Assembly: GCA_949283375.1 (NCBI GenBank)
Contig: CASDSM010000005.1
Coordinates: 121,600 to 185,599, forward strand
Reading direction: 5' to 3'
Source: an uncultured Eubacteriales bacterium
GTDB taxonomy: Bacteria > Bacillota > Clostridia > Oscillospirales > Oscillospiraceae
Length of the DNA: 64,000 bases
Shown: positions 45,432-54,735 of the stretch, in pieces
Numbering within the stretch: position 1 is the first letter of the stretch
How the letters are laid out: every line of letters starts with the position of its first letter
Notes under the pieces: generated by a model
The model's input: only the letters and a program-made list of their open reading frames with translations
What the model was told of the DNA's origin: nothing
Databases searched by the model: none
Translations under genes and position numbers: made by a program

Positions 45432-46688
45432 TCAGCGGCCGAGCAGGCGGCGGTATGCCTCCTCCCCCGCGATACGGCCCACCACAGAGAGGGAGGCGTC
45501 CTGCCAGCGGAAGGTCTCGCGGGCGAGGGCGGTCACGTCCTGCAGTGTCACCGCGTCATAGGCGGCGATGATCTCGTCCGGCGAGAGCACCCCCGTCCCC
45601 TCCAGCAGGGAGCGGGCAAGGTGGTTCATGTGTGCGGTGGTGGACTCCAGTCCCATGAGCACGTTCGCCTTGGCGAGCTCGCGGGCGCGGTCCAGCTCCT
45701 CCGGCGTGGGGCCCCCGTCCAGGAACTCGTCCACCACAGCGCGGATGCGCGCGAGCGCCCGCGCCTCCGTCTCCTGGCTCTGCGCGGTGGCGATGGCGAA
45801 CAGGCCAATGTCGGAATAGCAGTTGCCGTAGGTGTAAATGTTATAGCACAGCCCCTCCCGCTCGCGCACCTCCTGAAACAGGCGGGAGGAGAGCCCACCG
45901 CCGAGGATGGAGCTGAGCAGCTGCATGGAAAAGCGGCTCCCATCCCCCGCCGGGCGGGCGGGGAAGGCGAGGATGAGCTGGTTCTGCTCCGTCGCCTTGC
46001 GGCGCAGTGTGACGGCGCTCTGATAGCGGCCGGGGCGGGTCCGGACCGGCCGGACCGGGGCCATCGCGCCGAAGCGGCGGCGGATCTCCTCCACCACCTC
46101 CGCGCCGAAGGAGCCGGCGAGGGAGACGATCACACGGTCGGGGCGGTAGTGGGACGCCTGATAGCCGCGCAGCCACTCCCCCGTCATCCGCTCCAGCGTG
46201 GCGCGGCGGCCCAGGATGGGTCGGGCCAGCGGGGTGCCGCGGAAGACGGCGGCGCTCAGCCGCTCGGAGCAGACGTCCGCCGGGTCGTCGCGGTACATGC
46301 CGATCTCCTCCAGGATGACGCCGCGCTCCGTCTGCACGTCCTCCTCGGCGAATTTGGCTTCAAAGAACATGCCGGTCAGGATGTCCAGCCCCTCCATCAG
46401 GTGGCTGTCGAGGGCGTGGAGGTAGAAGCAGGTGCACTCCTTGGTGGTGAAGGCGTTGAGCTGTCCGCCGATGGCGTCCATCCGCGCGGCCATTGCGGCG
46501 GCGGAGTGGGTCCGCGTCCCCTTGAAGAGCATGTGCTCGATAAAGTGTGCCGCCCCCGACTCGCCCGCGCGCTCGTCACGCGAGCCGGTGGCCACCCAGA
46601 TGCCCAGGGCGGCGGAACGGACGGAGGAGATCGGTTCGGTGATGATGCGCACCCCGTTTGCCAGGGTCTCCAGACAGTAATCAGACAC
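45432..46688 (-). CDS. M16-family zinc peptidase (processing-protease-like)
   Basis: 418 residues: one active half and one non-catalytic half. The inverted zinc motif HxxEH is in GAAHFIEHMLFKG, and the distal Glu in TERGVILEEIGMYRDDP. It resembles Bacillus YmxG/MlpA, which is encoded next to pnp as here and affects processing of secreted or regulatory proteins; substrate unknown. Start is GTG with GGGAGG 7 bases upstream. It follows a terminator after pnp, so expression may be partly by read-through. Confidence 0.92.
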   Translation of the reverse strand: MSDYCLETLANGVRIITEPISSVRSAALGIWVATGSRDERAGESGAAHFIEHMLFKGTRTHSAAAMAARMDAIGGQLNAFTTKECTCFYLHALDSHLMEGLDILTGMFFEAKFAEEDVQTERGVILEEIGMYRDDPADVCSERLSAAVFRGTPLARPILGRRATLERMTGEWLRGYQASHYRPDRVIVSLAGSFGAEVVEEIRRRFGAMAPVRPVRTRPGRYQSAVTLRRKATEQNQLILAFPARPAGDGSRFSMQLLSSILGGGLSSRLFQEVREREGLCYNIYTYGNCYSDIGLFAIATAQSQETEARALARIRAVVDEFLDGGPTPEELDRARELAKANVLMGLESTTAHMNHLARSLLEGTGVLSPDEIIAAYDAVTLQDVTALARETFRWQDASLSVVGRIAGEEAYRRLLGR

Positions 46689-46714
46689 GGGAAGTCCTCC
46701 CTTTTATTGCTTTC

Positions 46715-46752
46715 AGCAAAACAGCGCCGGACATAGTCTGCCCGGCGCTGCT
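46715..46752 (-). terminator. Terminator of pnp
   Basis: CAGCGCCGG (46722-46730) pairs with CCGGCGCTG (46742-46750), loop of 11; on the minus strand TTTTGCTG follows. Confidence 0.75.
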
Positions 46753-46786
46753 TGGTTTTATTGGTTCTGACAGGCTGCGGGCCGGA

Positions 46787-48925
46787 TCAGTTGCCGCTCT
46801 TGCGGGCCTTGATCTCGCGCAGGGCGTCGATGTGGCTGAGGTTGACGCGGCCCTTCTCGTCGATGTCGGTGACCTTGACCCAGATCATGTCGCCGATGTT
46901 CACCGCGTCCTCCACGCGGGCGATGCGGTGGTTGGCCAGTTTGGAGATGTGGACCATGCCGTCCTTGCCCGGGGCCAGCTCGACAAAGGCGCCGAACTTG
47001 AGGATGCGCACCACCTTGCCGAAGTAGAGGCTGCCCACCTCGGGCACGAAGACGATCGCCTCGATCGCCCGGCGCGCCGCGTCGCAGGAGGCGGCGTTCT
47101 CGGCGGAGATATAGATGGTGCCGTCCTCCTCCACGTCCACCTTGGCGCCGGAGTCGGCCTGGATCTTCTGGATCACCTTACCGCCGGAGCCGATGACGTC
47201 GCGGATATTCTCCACGGCGATCTTCATCTTGACCATCTTCGGGGCGTTCTCCGACACCTCCGGGCGGGGCTCGGCGATGCAGGGGAGCATGATCTGGTCG
47301 AGGATCTCATAGCGGGCGTCGCGGGTGATCTCGAGGGCGTTCTTCACGATCTCGAGGGTGAGGCCGTCGTTCTTCAGGTCCATCTGGATGGCGGTGATGC
47401 CCGCCTTGGTGCCGGCCACCTTGAAGTCCATCTCGCCGTGGAAGTCCTCCACGCCCTGGATGTCGATAAAGGTGGTGAAGCCGCCCTCATCGTCCTGGAT
47501 CAGGCCGCAGGAGATGCCGGCCACCGGGGCCTTGATGGGCACGCCCGCGTCCATCAGCGCCAGGGTGGAGCCGCAGATGGAGCCCTGAGAGGTGGAGCCG
47601 TTGGAGCTGAGCACCTCGGAGACGACGCGGATGGCGTAGGGGAACTCCTCCTCCGAGGGGAGCACCGGCACGAGCGCGCGCTCGGCGAGGGCGCCGTGGC
47701 CGTACTCGCGGCGGTTGGTGGAGCGGCTGCCCCGCGCCTCGCCCACCGAGAAGGAGGGGAAGTTGTAGTGGTGCATATACCGCTTGGTGTCCTCCTCCCA
47801 GATGGTGTCCAGCTTCTGGCAGGCGGAGAGGGTGTTCAGGGTGCAGATGGAGAGCACCTGCGTCTGGCCGCGGGTGAAGAGGCCGGAGCCGTGCACCTTG
47901 GGCAGCACCGCCACCTCGGCATCCAGCGGGCGGATCTCGTTCATGGCGCGGCCGTCCACGCGGTGGCCCTCGAGCAGCCAGGCCTTGACGATCTTCTTCT
48001 GGAACTTATAGGTGATCTCCTCGAGGTACTTGTCCATCTCGGGATAGTCCTCCAGGAAGAGCTCGTGCCAGCGGTCGATCAGCTTGTCCCAGCGGGCCTC
48101 GCGCACGTTCTTGTCGTCGGTGTCCATGGCGGCCTTGGCCTCGTCCATGGTGGCGGCCACGATCTTGTCAAAGAGCTCCTGGTCGAAGTCGGCGTGCGGA
48201 TAGTCAAACTTGGGCTTGCCGATCTCGGCGACCATCTGATTGATGAGGGCGATCTGCTTCTGAATCTCGTCGAAAGCCTTGGCGATGCCGTCGAACATGA
48301 CGCTCTCCGGGATCTGATCCGCGCCCGACTCGATCATGACGATCTTCTTGCCGGTGGCCACCACGGTGGTGGACATGCGGCTCTTATGGCTCTGCTCCTG
48401 GGTGGGGTTGAAGACGATCTCGCCGTCCACATAGCCCACGCTCAGGCAGCCGACCGGGCCGTTCCAGGGGATGTCGGAGATGGCGAGGGCGGCGGAGGTG
48501 CCGATGGTGGCAGCCACCTCGGCCGAGCAGTCGCGGTCAACGGAGAGGACGGTGCAGACGATGGCGACATCGTTGCGGAAGTCCGACGGGAAGAGCGGGC
48601 GGATGGGCCGGTCGATGCAGCGGCTGGCCAGCACAGCCGGCAGGCTGGGACGGCCCTCGCGGCGCAGAAAGGAGCCGGGGATGCGGCCCACGGCGTAGAG
48701 CTTCTCCTCAAAGTCGACGGACAGGGGGAAGAAATCCACCCCGTCGCGCGGACGGGAGGCGGCGGTGGCGGTGACGAGGACGGTGGTCTCGCCGTAGCTC
48801 ACCACGACGGCGGCGTTGGCCAGCTCGGCCACCTTGCCCACCTCGAGCTTGAGGGGGCGGCCGGCGAGGTCCATCTCATAGCACTTGTAGCCGGGGAACT
48901 GGCGGTGCCGGATGATCGTTGACAT
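46787..48925 (-). CDS. pnp: Polyribonucleotide nucleotidyltransferase (PNPase)
   Basis: 712 residues. Two RNase PH domains (1-~215 and ~310-~530), with the second carrying the phosphorolytic site (AGISCGLIQDDEGGFTTFID, YEILDQIMLPCIAEPRPEVS). A KH domain (IRDVIGSGGKVIQKIQADSG) and an S1 domain (YFGKVVRILKFGAFVELAPG) follow. It degrades RNA 3'-5' with phosphate. ATG at 48925 has AGGAGG 6 bases upstream. It is downstream of rpsO with structured RNA in between, as in many bacteria. Confidence 0.98.
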   Translation of the reverse strand: MSTIIRHRQFPGYKCYEMDLAGRPLKLEVGKVAELANAAVVVSYGETTVLVTATAASRPRDGVDFFPLSVDFEEKLYAVGRIPGSFLRREGRPSLPAVLASRCIDRPIRPLFPSDFRNDVAIVCTVLSVDRDCSAEVAATIGTSAALAISDIPWNGPVGCLSVGYVDGEIVFNPTQEQSHKSRMSTTVVATGKKIVMIESGADQIPESVMFDGIAKAFDEIQKQIALINQMVAEIGKPKFDYPHADFDQELFDKIVAATMDEAKAAMDTDDKNVREARWDKLIDRWHELFLEDYPEMDKYLEEITYKFQKKIVKAWLLEGHRVDGRAMNEIRPLDAEVAVLPKVHGSGLFTRGQTQVLSICTLNTLSACQKLDTIWEEDTKRYMHHYNFPSFSVGEARGSRSTNRREYGHGALAERALVPVLPSEEEFPYAIRVVSEVLSSNGSTSQGSICGSTLALMDAGVPIKAPVAGISCGLIQDDEGGFTTFIDIQGVEDFHGEMDFKVAGTKAGITAIQMDLKNDGLTLEIVKNALEITRDARYEILDQIMLPCIAEPRPEVSENAPKMVKMKIAVENIRDVIGSGGKVIQKIQADSGAKVDVEEDGTIYISAENAASCDAARRAIEAIVFVPEVGSLYFGKVVRILKFGAFVELAPGKDGMVHISKLANHRIARVEDAVNIGDMIWVKVTDIDEKGRVNLSHIDALREIKARKSGN

Positions 48926-49103
48926 AGGGTTCCTCCTTTTTTCGTCTGTATCTGTGGAGGAACAGCGGGACTCTTTTAGCACTTGAATCCATCGTCCAGA
49001 CGCTCTGAACGCCAGATTCAACTGCTAAAGAGAGGTCTTCCCGCTGTTCCGGGGAAATTGCCCCGGGGCGGCGGAGACGCCGCCCCGGGAACGGGCGCTG
49101 CGC
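48926..49103 (-). promoter_or_regulatory. Long hairpins between rpsO and pnp
   Basis: First, a long imperfect stem: 48959-48970 with 49039-49050 (12 bp perfect), then 48971-48981 with 49023-49033 and 48983-48989 with 49015-49021, about 29 bp in total. Second, a perfect 12-bp stem with a four-base loop, 49062-49073 with 49078-49089. No U-run follows. In E. coli a comparable rpsO-pnp stem is cut by RNase III and lets PNPase control its own mRNA; the same function here is inference. Confidence 0.6.
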
Positions 49104-49370
49104 TTACTTACGGATGCCCAGCTTCGCGATCAGGGCGCGATAGCGCTCGACGTCCTTCTTGGCGAGGTAGTCGAGCAGACGGCGGCGCTTACCGACCATC
49201 TTCATCAGGCCGCGGCGGGAGTGGTTGTCCTTCTTGTGGACCTTCAGGTGCTCAGTCAGCTCCTGAATGCGGGCGGTGAGAATGGCGACCTGGACCTCGG
49301 GGGAGCCGGTGTCGTTCTCATGGGTGCGGTTGGCCTCGATGACGGCGGTCTTCTCTTCCTTGCGAATCAT
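49104..49370 (-). CDS. rpsO: 30S ribosomal protein S15
   Basis: 88 residues. [40 protein letters not shown] and [20 protein letters not shown] are the family hallmarks. I start at the ATG at 49370 with AAGGTGG 8 bases upstream; a GTG four codons earlier would overlap that site. S15 joins the 30S platform and bridges to the 50S. Upstream of pnp as usual. Confidence 0.97.
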   Translation of the reverse strand: MIRKEEKTAVIEANRTHENDTGSPEVQVAILTARIQELTEHLKVHKKDNHSRRGLMKMVGKRRRLLDYLAKKDVERYRALIAKLGIRK

Positions 49371-49531
49371 GTCTTGTTCCACCTTTCTGATGCTTGCCCT
49401 GCAAGCCGGGTCTCGGGCCGGTGAAGAGACCGGGCACGGCCCGGAAAGCCCCGAAACTCAGCACGCGGGCGAATTTCTGCATGCCGCTTTGCATGCTTTT
49501 TTACTGTATCATATTTTCCTGCGCCTGTAAA
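49371..49531 (-). promoter_or_regulatory. Promoter and structured leader of rpsO
   Basis: Minus strand TTTACA (49526-49531), 17-base spacer, TACAGT (49503-49508). The ~130-base leader holds CCGGGC/GCCCGG (49430-49444), GGTCTC/GAGACC (49409-49431) and, directly before the ribosome site, GCTTGC/GCAAGC (49392-49406). The GGTCTC stem and the CCGGGC stem share bases, so alternative folds exist. S15 represses its own mRNA in several bacteria through different leader folds; this could be another. Confidence 0.5.
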
Positions 49532-49746
49532 GAGCTTTTTCCGGCCCTTCGGCATTTTCCGTCACTTTAACGTGATATTGCATCAGCACAGGCAGCCCTG
49601 TCTCCGGCGCGCAAAGCGGCCGCAATTGGAGGACAAACGTCCTCATTTCTCCTCCGCGCACCGTTTTTTGTCCATTTCGCCGCAAACGCACCGGGAAATC
49701 TCCCCCGTTTTTCGTCAGAGCGCGGCTGTTTTTTTGTCACTTTCTC

Positions 49747-49889
49747 TTGCATTTGGGGGAAATATCGCTTATAATACAGGACACGGAAATGCTTCCTACC
49801 TGCGGCCCCGCAATCGCGTTGCCAGAATGCACTGGAGCATTTTCCAGATCAGAACGTCTGAGTGCACGGCTCAGGCGTTTTGATTTTTT
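49747..49889 (+). ncRNA. Candidate small non-coding RNA with its own promoter and terminator
   Basis: Promoter TTGCAT (49747-49752), 17-base spacer, perfect TATAAT (49770-49775). Predicted transcript from about 49782 to 49889 (about 108 nt). It holds TGCG/CGCA (49801-49812), CTGGA/TCCAG (49832-49847), and a terminator stem of 10 bp (49853-49862 with 49870-49879, one G-U) followed by TTGATTTTTT. The only ATG near its start lacks a ribosome site and its frame runs through the terminator. No match to 6S, SRP, RNase P or tmRNA consensus that I can recall. The rest of the 49532-49964 gap shows nothing else. Confidence 0.5.
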
Positions 49890-49913
49890 CTGCCGCCGGA
49901 GTATCTGCCGGCG

Positions 49914-49965
49914 AAAAAGGGGTGTCCTCCGCTCATCCGCACCGGATGGGAGGGCGCCCCTTTTT
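49914..49965 (-). terminator. Terminator after the sensor kinase gene
   Basis: AAAAAGGGG (49914-49922) pairs with CCCCTTTTT (49957-49965), with inner CATCCG/CGGATG. On the minus strand it ends in a T-run; it overlaps the last base of the stop codon of the gene. Confidence 0.8.
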
Positions 49966-51380
49966 CAGATTTTCTGACGGACCGGTGCATCCGGACCGCC
50001 GGCGCCGCCGTCCTGCCCCTCCGCCGCCGTCCGCTCCGGCGGGAAGCGGAGGGTGACGCGCGTCCCTTCGCCGGGGCGGCTCTCGAGCGAGACCTCCATC
50101 CCGTGCCGGGCCGCCCCGTGCTTGACGATGGCGAGGCCGAGGCCCGTGCCGCCGATGGCGCGCGAGTGGCTCTTGTCCACCCGGTAGAAGCGCTCGAAGA
50201 CGCGCGCCTGGTCCTCCGGGGGGATACCGATGCCGGTGTCCTCCACGGTGAGCACGGCGCGGCCACGCTCCTGCGCGGCGCGCAGGACCACCCGCCCGCC
50301 GGGGCGGTTATACTTGATGGCGTTGTCGCAGAGATTGCCGAGCATCTCGCCGAGCACCCGCTCTGAGCCGCGCACCGCCACCGGCCCGGCCTCCACCGCA
50401 AGGGAGACCGAGGCCCGCTCCGCCTGAAGCTGGAAGCGGCGCGCCGTCTCCCGGCAGAGGGCGTCGAGGGAGATCGCCGTCTCAGACAGGGGGCTGTCCT
50501 CCGCCTCCAGGCTGGAGAGCTGGATGATGTCCCCCACCAGGCTTTGCAGGCGGCCCGCCTCGTTACAGATGCGCCCGGCGAAGTCCGGGACGTCCTCCGG
50601 CCGGGCGATCCCCTCCCGGATGAGCTCGGCATAGCCCGAGATGGAAGTGAGGGGCGTCTTGAGCTCGTGGGAGACGTTGGCGGTGAACTCCCGGCGGAGC
50701 CGGTCCTGCCGGCGGTGCTCCCGGGCGAGCAGGTCCATCTGGCGGCGGAGCTGGCGGTTCTGCGCGGAGATGCGCGCGACGAGCGGGCGCAGCTCGGGGT
50801 AGACCGCCCCCTCCTCCGGTCGCTCGAGGTCGATGGCGTTCACCGGGCGGACCAGCGCCCGGGCGGTCTGCCACGAGAGGGCGAGGGCCAGCGCGAGGGC
50901 CAGCGCCGCCACCAGCGCCAGCGGCAGCCACAGCCCGGCCAGGAGCGCCAGCGGCGCCGGCTCCGTGCACGATATGCGCAGCACCGCCCCGTCCGCGAGC
51001 AGGAGGGCGTAGTTGAGCGTCCTCGTCTGGAGGGTGCTGGAATAGCGCTCGCTCCAGCCGGCGCCCTCGGCGCGGGCCTGACAGATCTCCTCGCGTGCGT
51101 TGTGGTTCTCCAGCGCGTCCGGGTCCACGTCGCTGTCATAGAGCACGTCGCCCGCCGCGTCCACCAGGGTGACGCGCTGCCAGTCGGCGTCCCCGCTCTG
51201 ATAGAGGAAGTCCGGCCCCGCCGACTCCACCGCGGCGGCCAGCCAGACGGTCTCCTGCCCGAGCTGCCGCCGGAGCTGCTCGGAGTGGTAGCCGTAGAGC
51301 GCCCAGAGGCTGACAGCGAGGCAGGCGGCGAACACCGCCATCGCCACGCCGAAGATGGACCAGAACAGCCTACGCCTCAT
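49965..51380 (-). CDS. PhoR-like membrane sensor histidine kinase
   Basis: 471 residues. Helix 1 (about 5-30), an extracytoplasmic sensor of about 130 residues, helix 2 (LALLAGLWLPLALVAALALA region), then HAMP-like linker, phospho-His in TANVSHELKTPLTSISG, and the ATP-binding boxes LCDNAIKYNRPGG (N), DTGIGIPPEDQ (G1) and GTGLGLAIVKHG (G2). The ATG at 51380 lies inside the end of the regulator gene (11-base overlap). With its regulator it forms a PhoR/ResE-class pair. The signal is unknown; phosphate is a guess only. Confidence 0.92.
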   Translation of the reverse strand: MRRRLFWSIFGVAMAVFAACLAVSLWALYGYHSEQLRRQLGQETVWLAAAVESAGPDFLYQSGDADWQRVTLVDAAGDVLYDSDVDPDALENHNAREEICQARAEGAGWSERYSSTLQTRTLNYALLLADGAVLRISCTEPAPLALLAGLWLPLALVAALALALALALSWQTARALVRPVNAIDLERPEEGAVYPELRPLVARISAQNRQLRRQMDLLAREHRRQDRLRREFTANVSHELKTPLTSISGYAELIREGIARPEDVPDFAGRICNEAGRLQSLVGDIIQLSSLEAEDSPLSETAISLDALCRETARRFQLQAERASVSLAVEAGPVAVRGSERVLGEMLGNLCDNAIKYNRPGGRVVLRAAQERGRAVLTVEDTGIGIPPEDQARVFERFYRVDKSHSRAIGGTGLGLAIVKHGAARHGMEVSLESRPGEGTRVTLRFPPERTAAEGQDGGAGGPDAPVRQKI

Positions 51381-52062
51381 GGTCCCCTCCCCGCAGGCGG
51401 TAGCCGACGCCGCGCACCGTCTCGATCTGGTCTCCCGCCGTGCCCAGCTTCTGGCGCAGGGTGCGCACATGGACGTCCACCGTCCGGCTCTCCCCCTGGA
51501 AGCCGTAGCCCCAGACCTCGCGCAGGAGGCGCTCGCGGGTGACCGCCCGCCCCGGCGCGCGCAGGAGGAGGGCGAGCAGGTCGAACTCCTTGCGGGTGAG
51601 CGCGATCTCCCGCCCGTCCGCCTGCGCGATGCGGCGCTCCGGCCAGAGGGCGACCGCCCCGGCGCGCAGGCAGTCCTCCTGCGCGTGCCCCGCGCGGCGC
51701 AGCAGGGCGCGCACCCGGGCGGTCAGCTCCAGCATGCCGAAGGGCTTGGCGAGGTAGTCGTCCGCGCCGAGGTCCAGCCCCGCCGCCTTGTCATATTCGC
51801 TGCCGCGCGCGGTGAGCATCATCACGGGGAGGGCGGCGGTGTCCGCCCGGCCGCGCAGCCGGCGCAGAATGGCGAGGCCGTCCTCCTCCGGCAGCATGAT
51901 GTCCAGCAGCACCAGGTCGGGCCGCCGCGCGTCCAGCGCCTGCCAGAACGCGGAGGGGCGCGCGAACCCCTCCGCCTCAATGCCGGACTGGCGGAGGGTA
52001 TAGGTCACCAGGTCGCGAATGTTCCCGTCGTCCTCCACCAGATAGACCACCGGCCGGGTCAT
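51370..52062 (-). CDS. OmpR/PhoB-family response regulator
   Basis: 230 residues. Receiver (1-~120): acidic pair in VYLVEDDGNIRD, phospho-Asp in DLVLLDIMLPEEDG, Lys in DDYLAKPFGMLEL. Winged-helix DNA-binding domain from about 135 (ALTRKEFDLLALLLRAPGRA, VDVHVRTLRQKLG). Its ATG overlaps the stop of the SecB-like gene as ATGA, and its end overlaps the sensor kinase start. Confidence 0.95.
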   Translation of the reverse strand: MTRPVVYLVEDDGNIRDLVTYTLRQSGIEAEGFARPSAFWQALDARRPDLVLLDIMLPEEDGLAILRRLRGRADTAALPVMMLTARGSEYDKAAGLDLGADDYLAKPFGMLELTARVRALLRRAGHAQEDCLRAGAVALWPERRIAQADGREIALTRKEFDLLALLLRAPGRAVTRERLLREVWGYGFQGESRTVDVHVRTLRQKLGTAGDQIETVRGVGYRLRGGDHEA

Positions 52063-52478
52063 ACGATGGGCAGGGTGGGCGGCTTGGGCTGGGAGAGGGT
52101 CACCCTGGTCTGGTCCAGCTTCATCTTCTTCACCATAAAGCCGGGCATCCCCGCGCCGGCGAAGAGCTGACTGACGGTGGCCTGCAGATAGGGGAAGAGG
52201 GCGTCATAGGCCAGCAGGTGGATCTCCCGCCGGTCCGAGTCCGTCACGACGCCCATGCAGTCAAACACCCCCTCCAGCGTCACCGAGAGGGAGAAGCTCT
52301 CGTCGCCGCCCTTGTCCTCAAAGCTCTGGTAGAGCGTGGCAACGCAGCGCCTGCCGTCCGGCGCGAACTTGACGTTGAAGTTGAAGTTGCTCTTGAGCTC
52401 GAGCTTGCCCGGCTTCTGGATGTCGTTGCGCAGGTGCAGCTCGCGCGTGCGCTGCTGCAGCAGATTGATCGCAGGCAT
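52059..52478 (-). CDS. SecB-like protein-export chaperone homologue
   Basis: 139 residues. It resembles SecB in its beta-sheet region (NFNFNVKFAPDGRRCVATLY, FSLSVTLEGVFDCMG) and its C-terminal helix (LLAYDALFPYLQATVSQLFA, GAGMPGFMVKKMKL; SecB has LFPYARE and GGFPPL). SecB keeps presecretory or aggregation-prone proteins unfolded; it is uncommon in Firmicutes, where SecB-like proteins also occur as chaperones for antitoxins. No toxin gene is next to it. It is the first gene of an operon with the downstream two-component system (ATGA overlap). AGGAGG site upstream. Confidence 0.75.
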   Translation of the reverse strand: MPAINLLQQRTRELHLRNDIQKPGKLELKSNFNFNVKFAPDGRRCVATLYQSFEDKGGDESFSLSVTLEGVFDCMGVVTDSDRREIHLLAYDALFPYLQATVSQLFAGAGMPGFMVKKMKLDQTRVTLSQPKPPTLPIV

Positions 52479-52537
52479 GATAAAGTCCTCCTTTTCCTGT
52501 CAGGCGGGTGGTGGCTGTCTCCTCCGCCGGAAGGGAT

Positions 52538-52566
52538 ATTATAGCATAGTTTCCTGCCCCAGGCAA
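52538..52566 (-). promoter_or_regulatory. Promoter of the SecB-like/two-component operon
   Basis: Minus strand TTGCCT (52561-52566), 17-base spacer, TATAAT (52538-52543) with TGC before the -10. Confidence 0.8.
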
Positions 52567-52577
52567 TTTGGGCCGCC

Positions 52578-53824
52578 CTATCGCGGGGCGCTCTGCCGGC
52601 CCTCCCGCGCGAGCGGCAGGGCGCAGGTGAAGCGGTTCCAGCCGTCCCCGCCGGAGGAGGCCCAGAGCCGCCCGCCGTGCTCCCCGGCGATGGTCCGGGC
52701 GATGGCGAGGCCCAGCCCGAAGCCCGGGGAGCTGCGCGAGCGGTCGCTGCGGTAAAAGCGGCGGAAGATGGCCTCCAGCTCCTCTGCGGGGATGGGCTCT
52801 CCCTCGTTGGCCACCACCAGCACACAGCGCCGCCCCTCCCGGCGCAGGGTCACGCGGATCTGCCCGCCGGGGGAGGCGTATTTCACTGCGTTGTCCAGCA
52901 GGACGCCGGCCAGCCGCTGGAGACGTGCGGCGTCGCCCGAGACGGTGATCCCCCGCTCCACCTCGCCCGGCGCGAACCTCCTGCCCGCCTCAAAGGCGAC
53001 CGGCTCGAACAGGAGCACGGCGCTCTCCACCAGGTCGGAGAGATCCACCGGGGCAAAGCTCTGGCGCGCGGCCCCGTCGCTGTCGCTGCGGGCGAGCAGG
53101 AGGAGCTGCTCCACCAGCTCTCGCATCTGGCCGCCGGCGGCGCTGATGTTCTCCGCCCAGCGGTCCGGCCCGGCCCGGTCCTCCCCGTCCCAGGACTGTA
53201 GCAGGCCGGCATTGGAGAGGATGATGGTCAGCGGCGTCTTGAGCTCGTGGGAGGCGTCGGCAACGAACTGGCGCTGCTGCTGCCAGGACCGCTCCACCGG
53301 CCGCACCGCCCAGCGGGCGAGCAGGACGCTCACCAGGAGAAAGGCCACCAGCGCCGCCAGCCCCACCGTCACCGTGTTCCAGATGGTGCTGCGCAGCGAG
53401 CTGACGGCATAGGAGTTGTCCACAAAGGCCACCCGCCAGCCAAAGCCGCTCTCCTTACGCAGGTAGGCCAGGCCGTACTCCTCCAGAAAGCCGCTCTGCT
53501 GCGGCTGGGCAAAGCTGGCGGCGACGATCTCCGCCAGCGCCTCCTCGCTCTCGAGCGTGTAGGACTGGCCGGAGGTGACCACCACGTCCCCCATCAGGTT
53601 AATGGCCACGGTAAAGTAGGGCAGGCTCACCTCGTCCCGCCAGCGGCCGCGCTCAAACATCCAGACGGAGAGCTCTGTCTCGTCGATCACCCGCTCGAGC
53701 ACCGCCATGCTGTCCGCCTGGAGATTGCCGGCCGCCGAGAGGATCAGCAGCAGGCAGATCACCGCCATCAGCGCCGTGACCAGCGCCATATTGATGAGCA
53801 CAAACTTGCGCCGGAGCTGCCGGA

Positions 53825-53828
<4 letters not shown>
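52578..53828 (-). CDS. Membrane sensor histidine kinase (second two-component system)
   Basis: 416 residues. Two membrane helices (about 10-32 and 155-177, VGLAALVAFLLVSVLLARWA) bracket an extracytoplasmic sensor of about 120 residues. Phospho-His in VADASHELKTPLTIILSNAG; boxes LLDNAVKYASPGG (N), NEGEPIPAEELE (G1 variant) and GFGLGLAIARTIAG (G2). The ATG overlaps the regulator stop as ATGA. Signal unknown. The C-terminus lies about 10 bases from the divergent-looking SecB promoter region. Confidence 0.93.
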
Positions 53829-54505
<677 letters not shown>

Positions 54506-54618
54506 GGATTTCTCCCCCTTTTCTCCGGTATTGGCTGTTTTTATCCTACCACACCCCTCCCGGCTTGGCAACCGGAGTATGGAAAATCCTTCCCTGCGAC
54601 AAAATGGCGCAAACTGTC

Positions 54619-54646
54619 TTGCATTGCGGAATATTTTTGTTATAAT
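54619..54646 (+). promoter_or_regulatory. Promoter of the YheO-type regulator gene
   Basis: TTGCAT (54619-54624), 16-base spacer, TATAAT (54641-54646), followed by a ~85-base AT-rich leader. The intergenic region also serves the divergent response-regulator gene, whose promoter is not clear. Confidence 0.65.
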
Positions 54647-54735
54647 ATTCTTTACTATCGTAAAAATTGCCTGATTATCCGCTTTTCCTATGTAAATTCT
54701 GCACATTCCCCGCAGGGAGGGAGGTTACTACCTGA

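Noticed and set aside
46658-48922. A 754-residue plus-strand frame opposite pnp
   Set aside because: It is a shadow of pnp: Val/Leu/His/Gly-rich repeats with no domain.
49790-49977. A reading frame inside the candidate small RNA
   Set aside because: Its ATG has no ribosome site and the frame passes through the intrinsic terminator into the opposing kinase gene's terminator.
49965-52062. Assigning this two-component system as PhoPR because of PiT/DUF47 at 43-45 kb
   Set aside because: The genes are separated by about 5 kb of unrelated genes, and no PHO-box repeats were seen at the pit promoter; the family alone does not set the signal.
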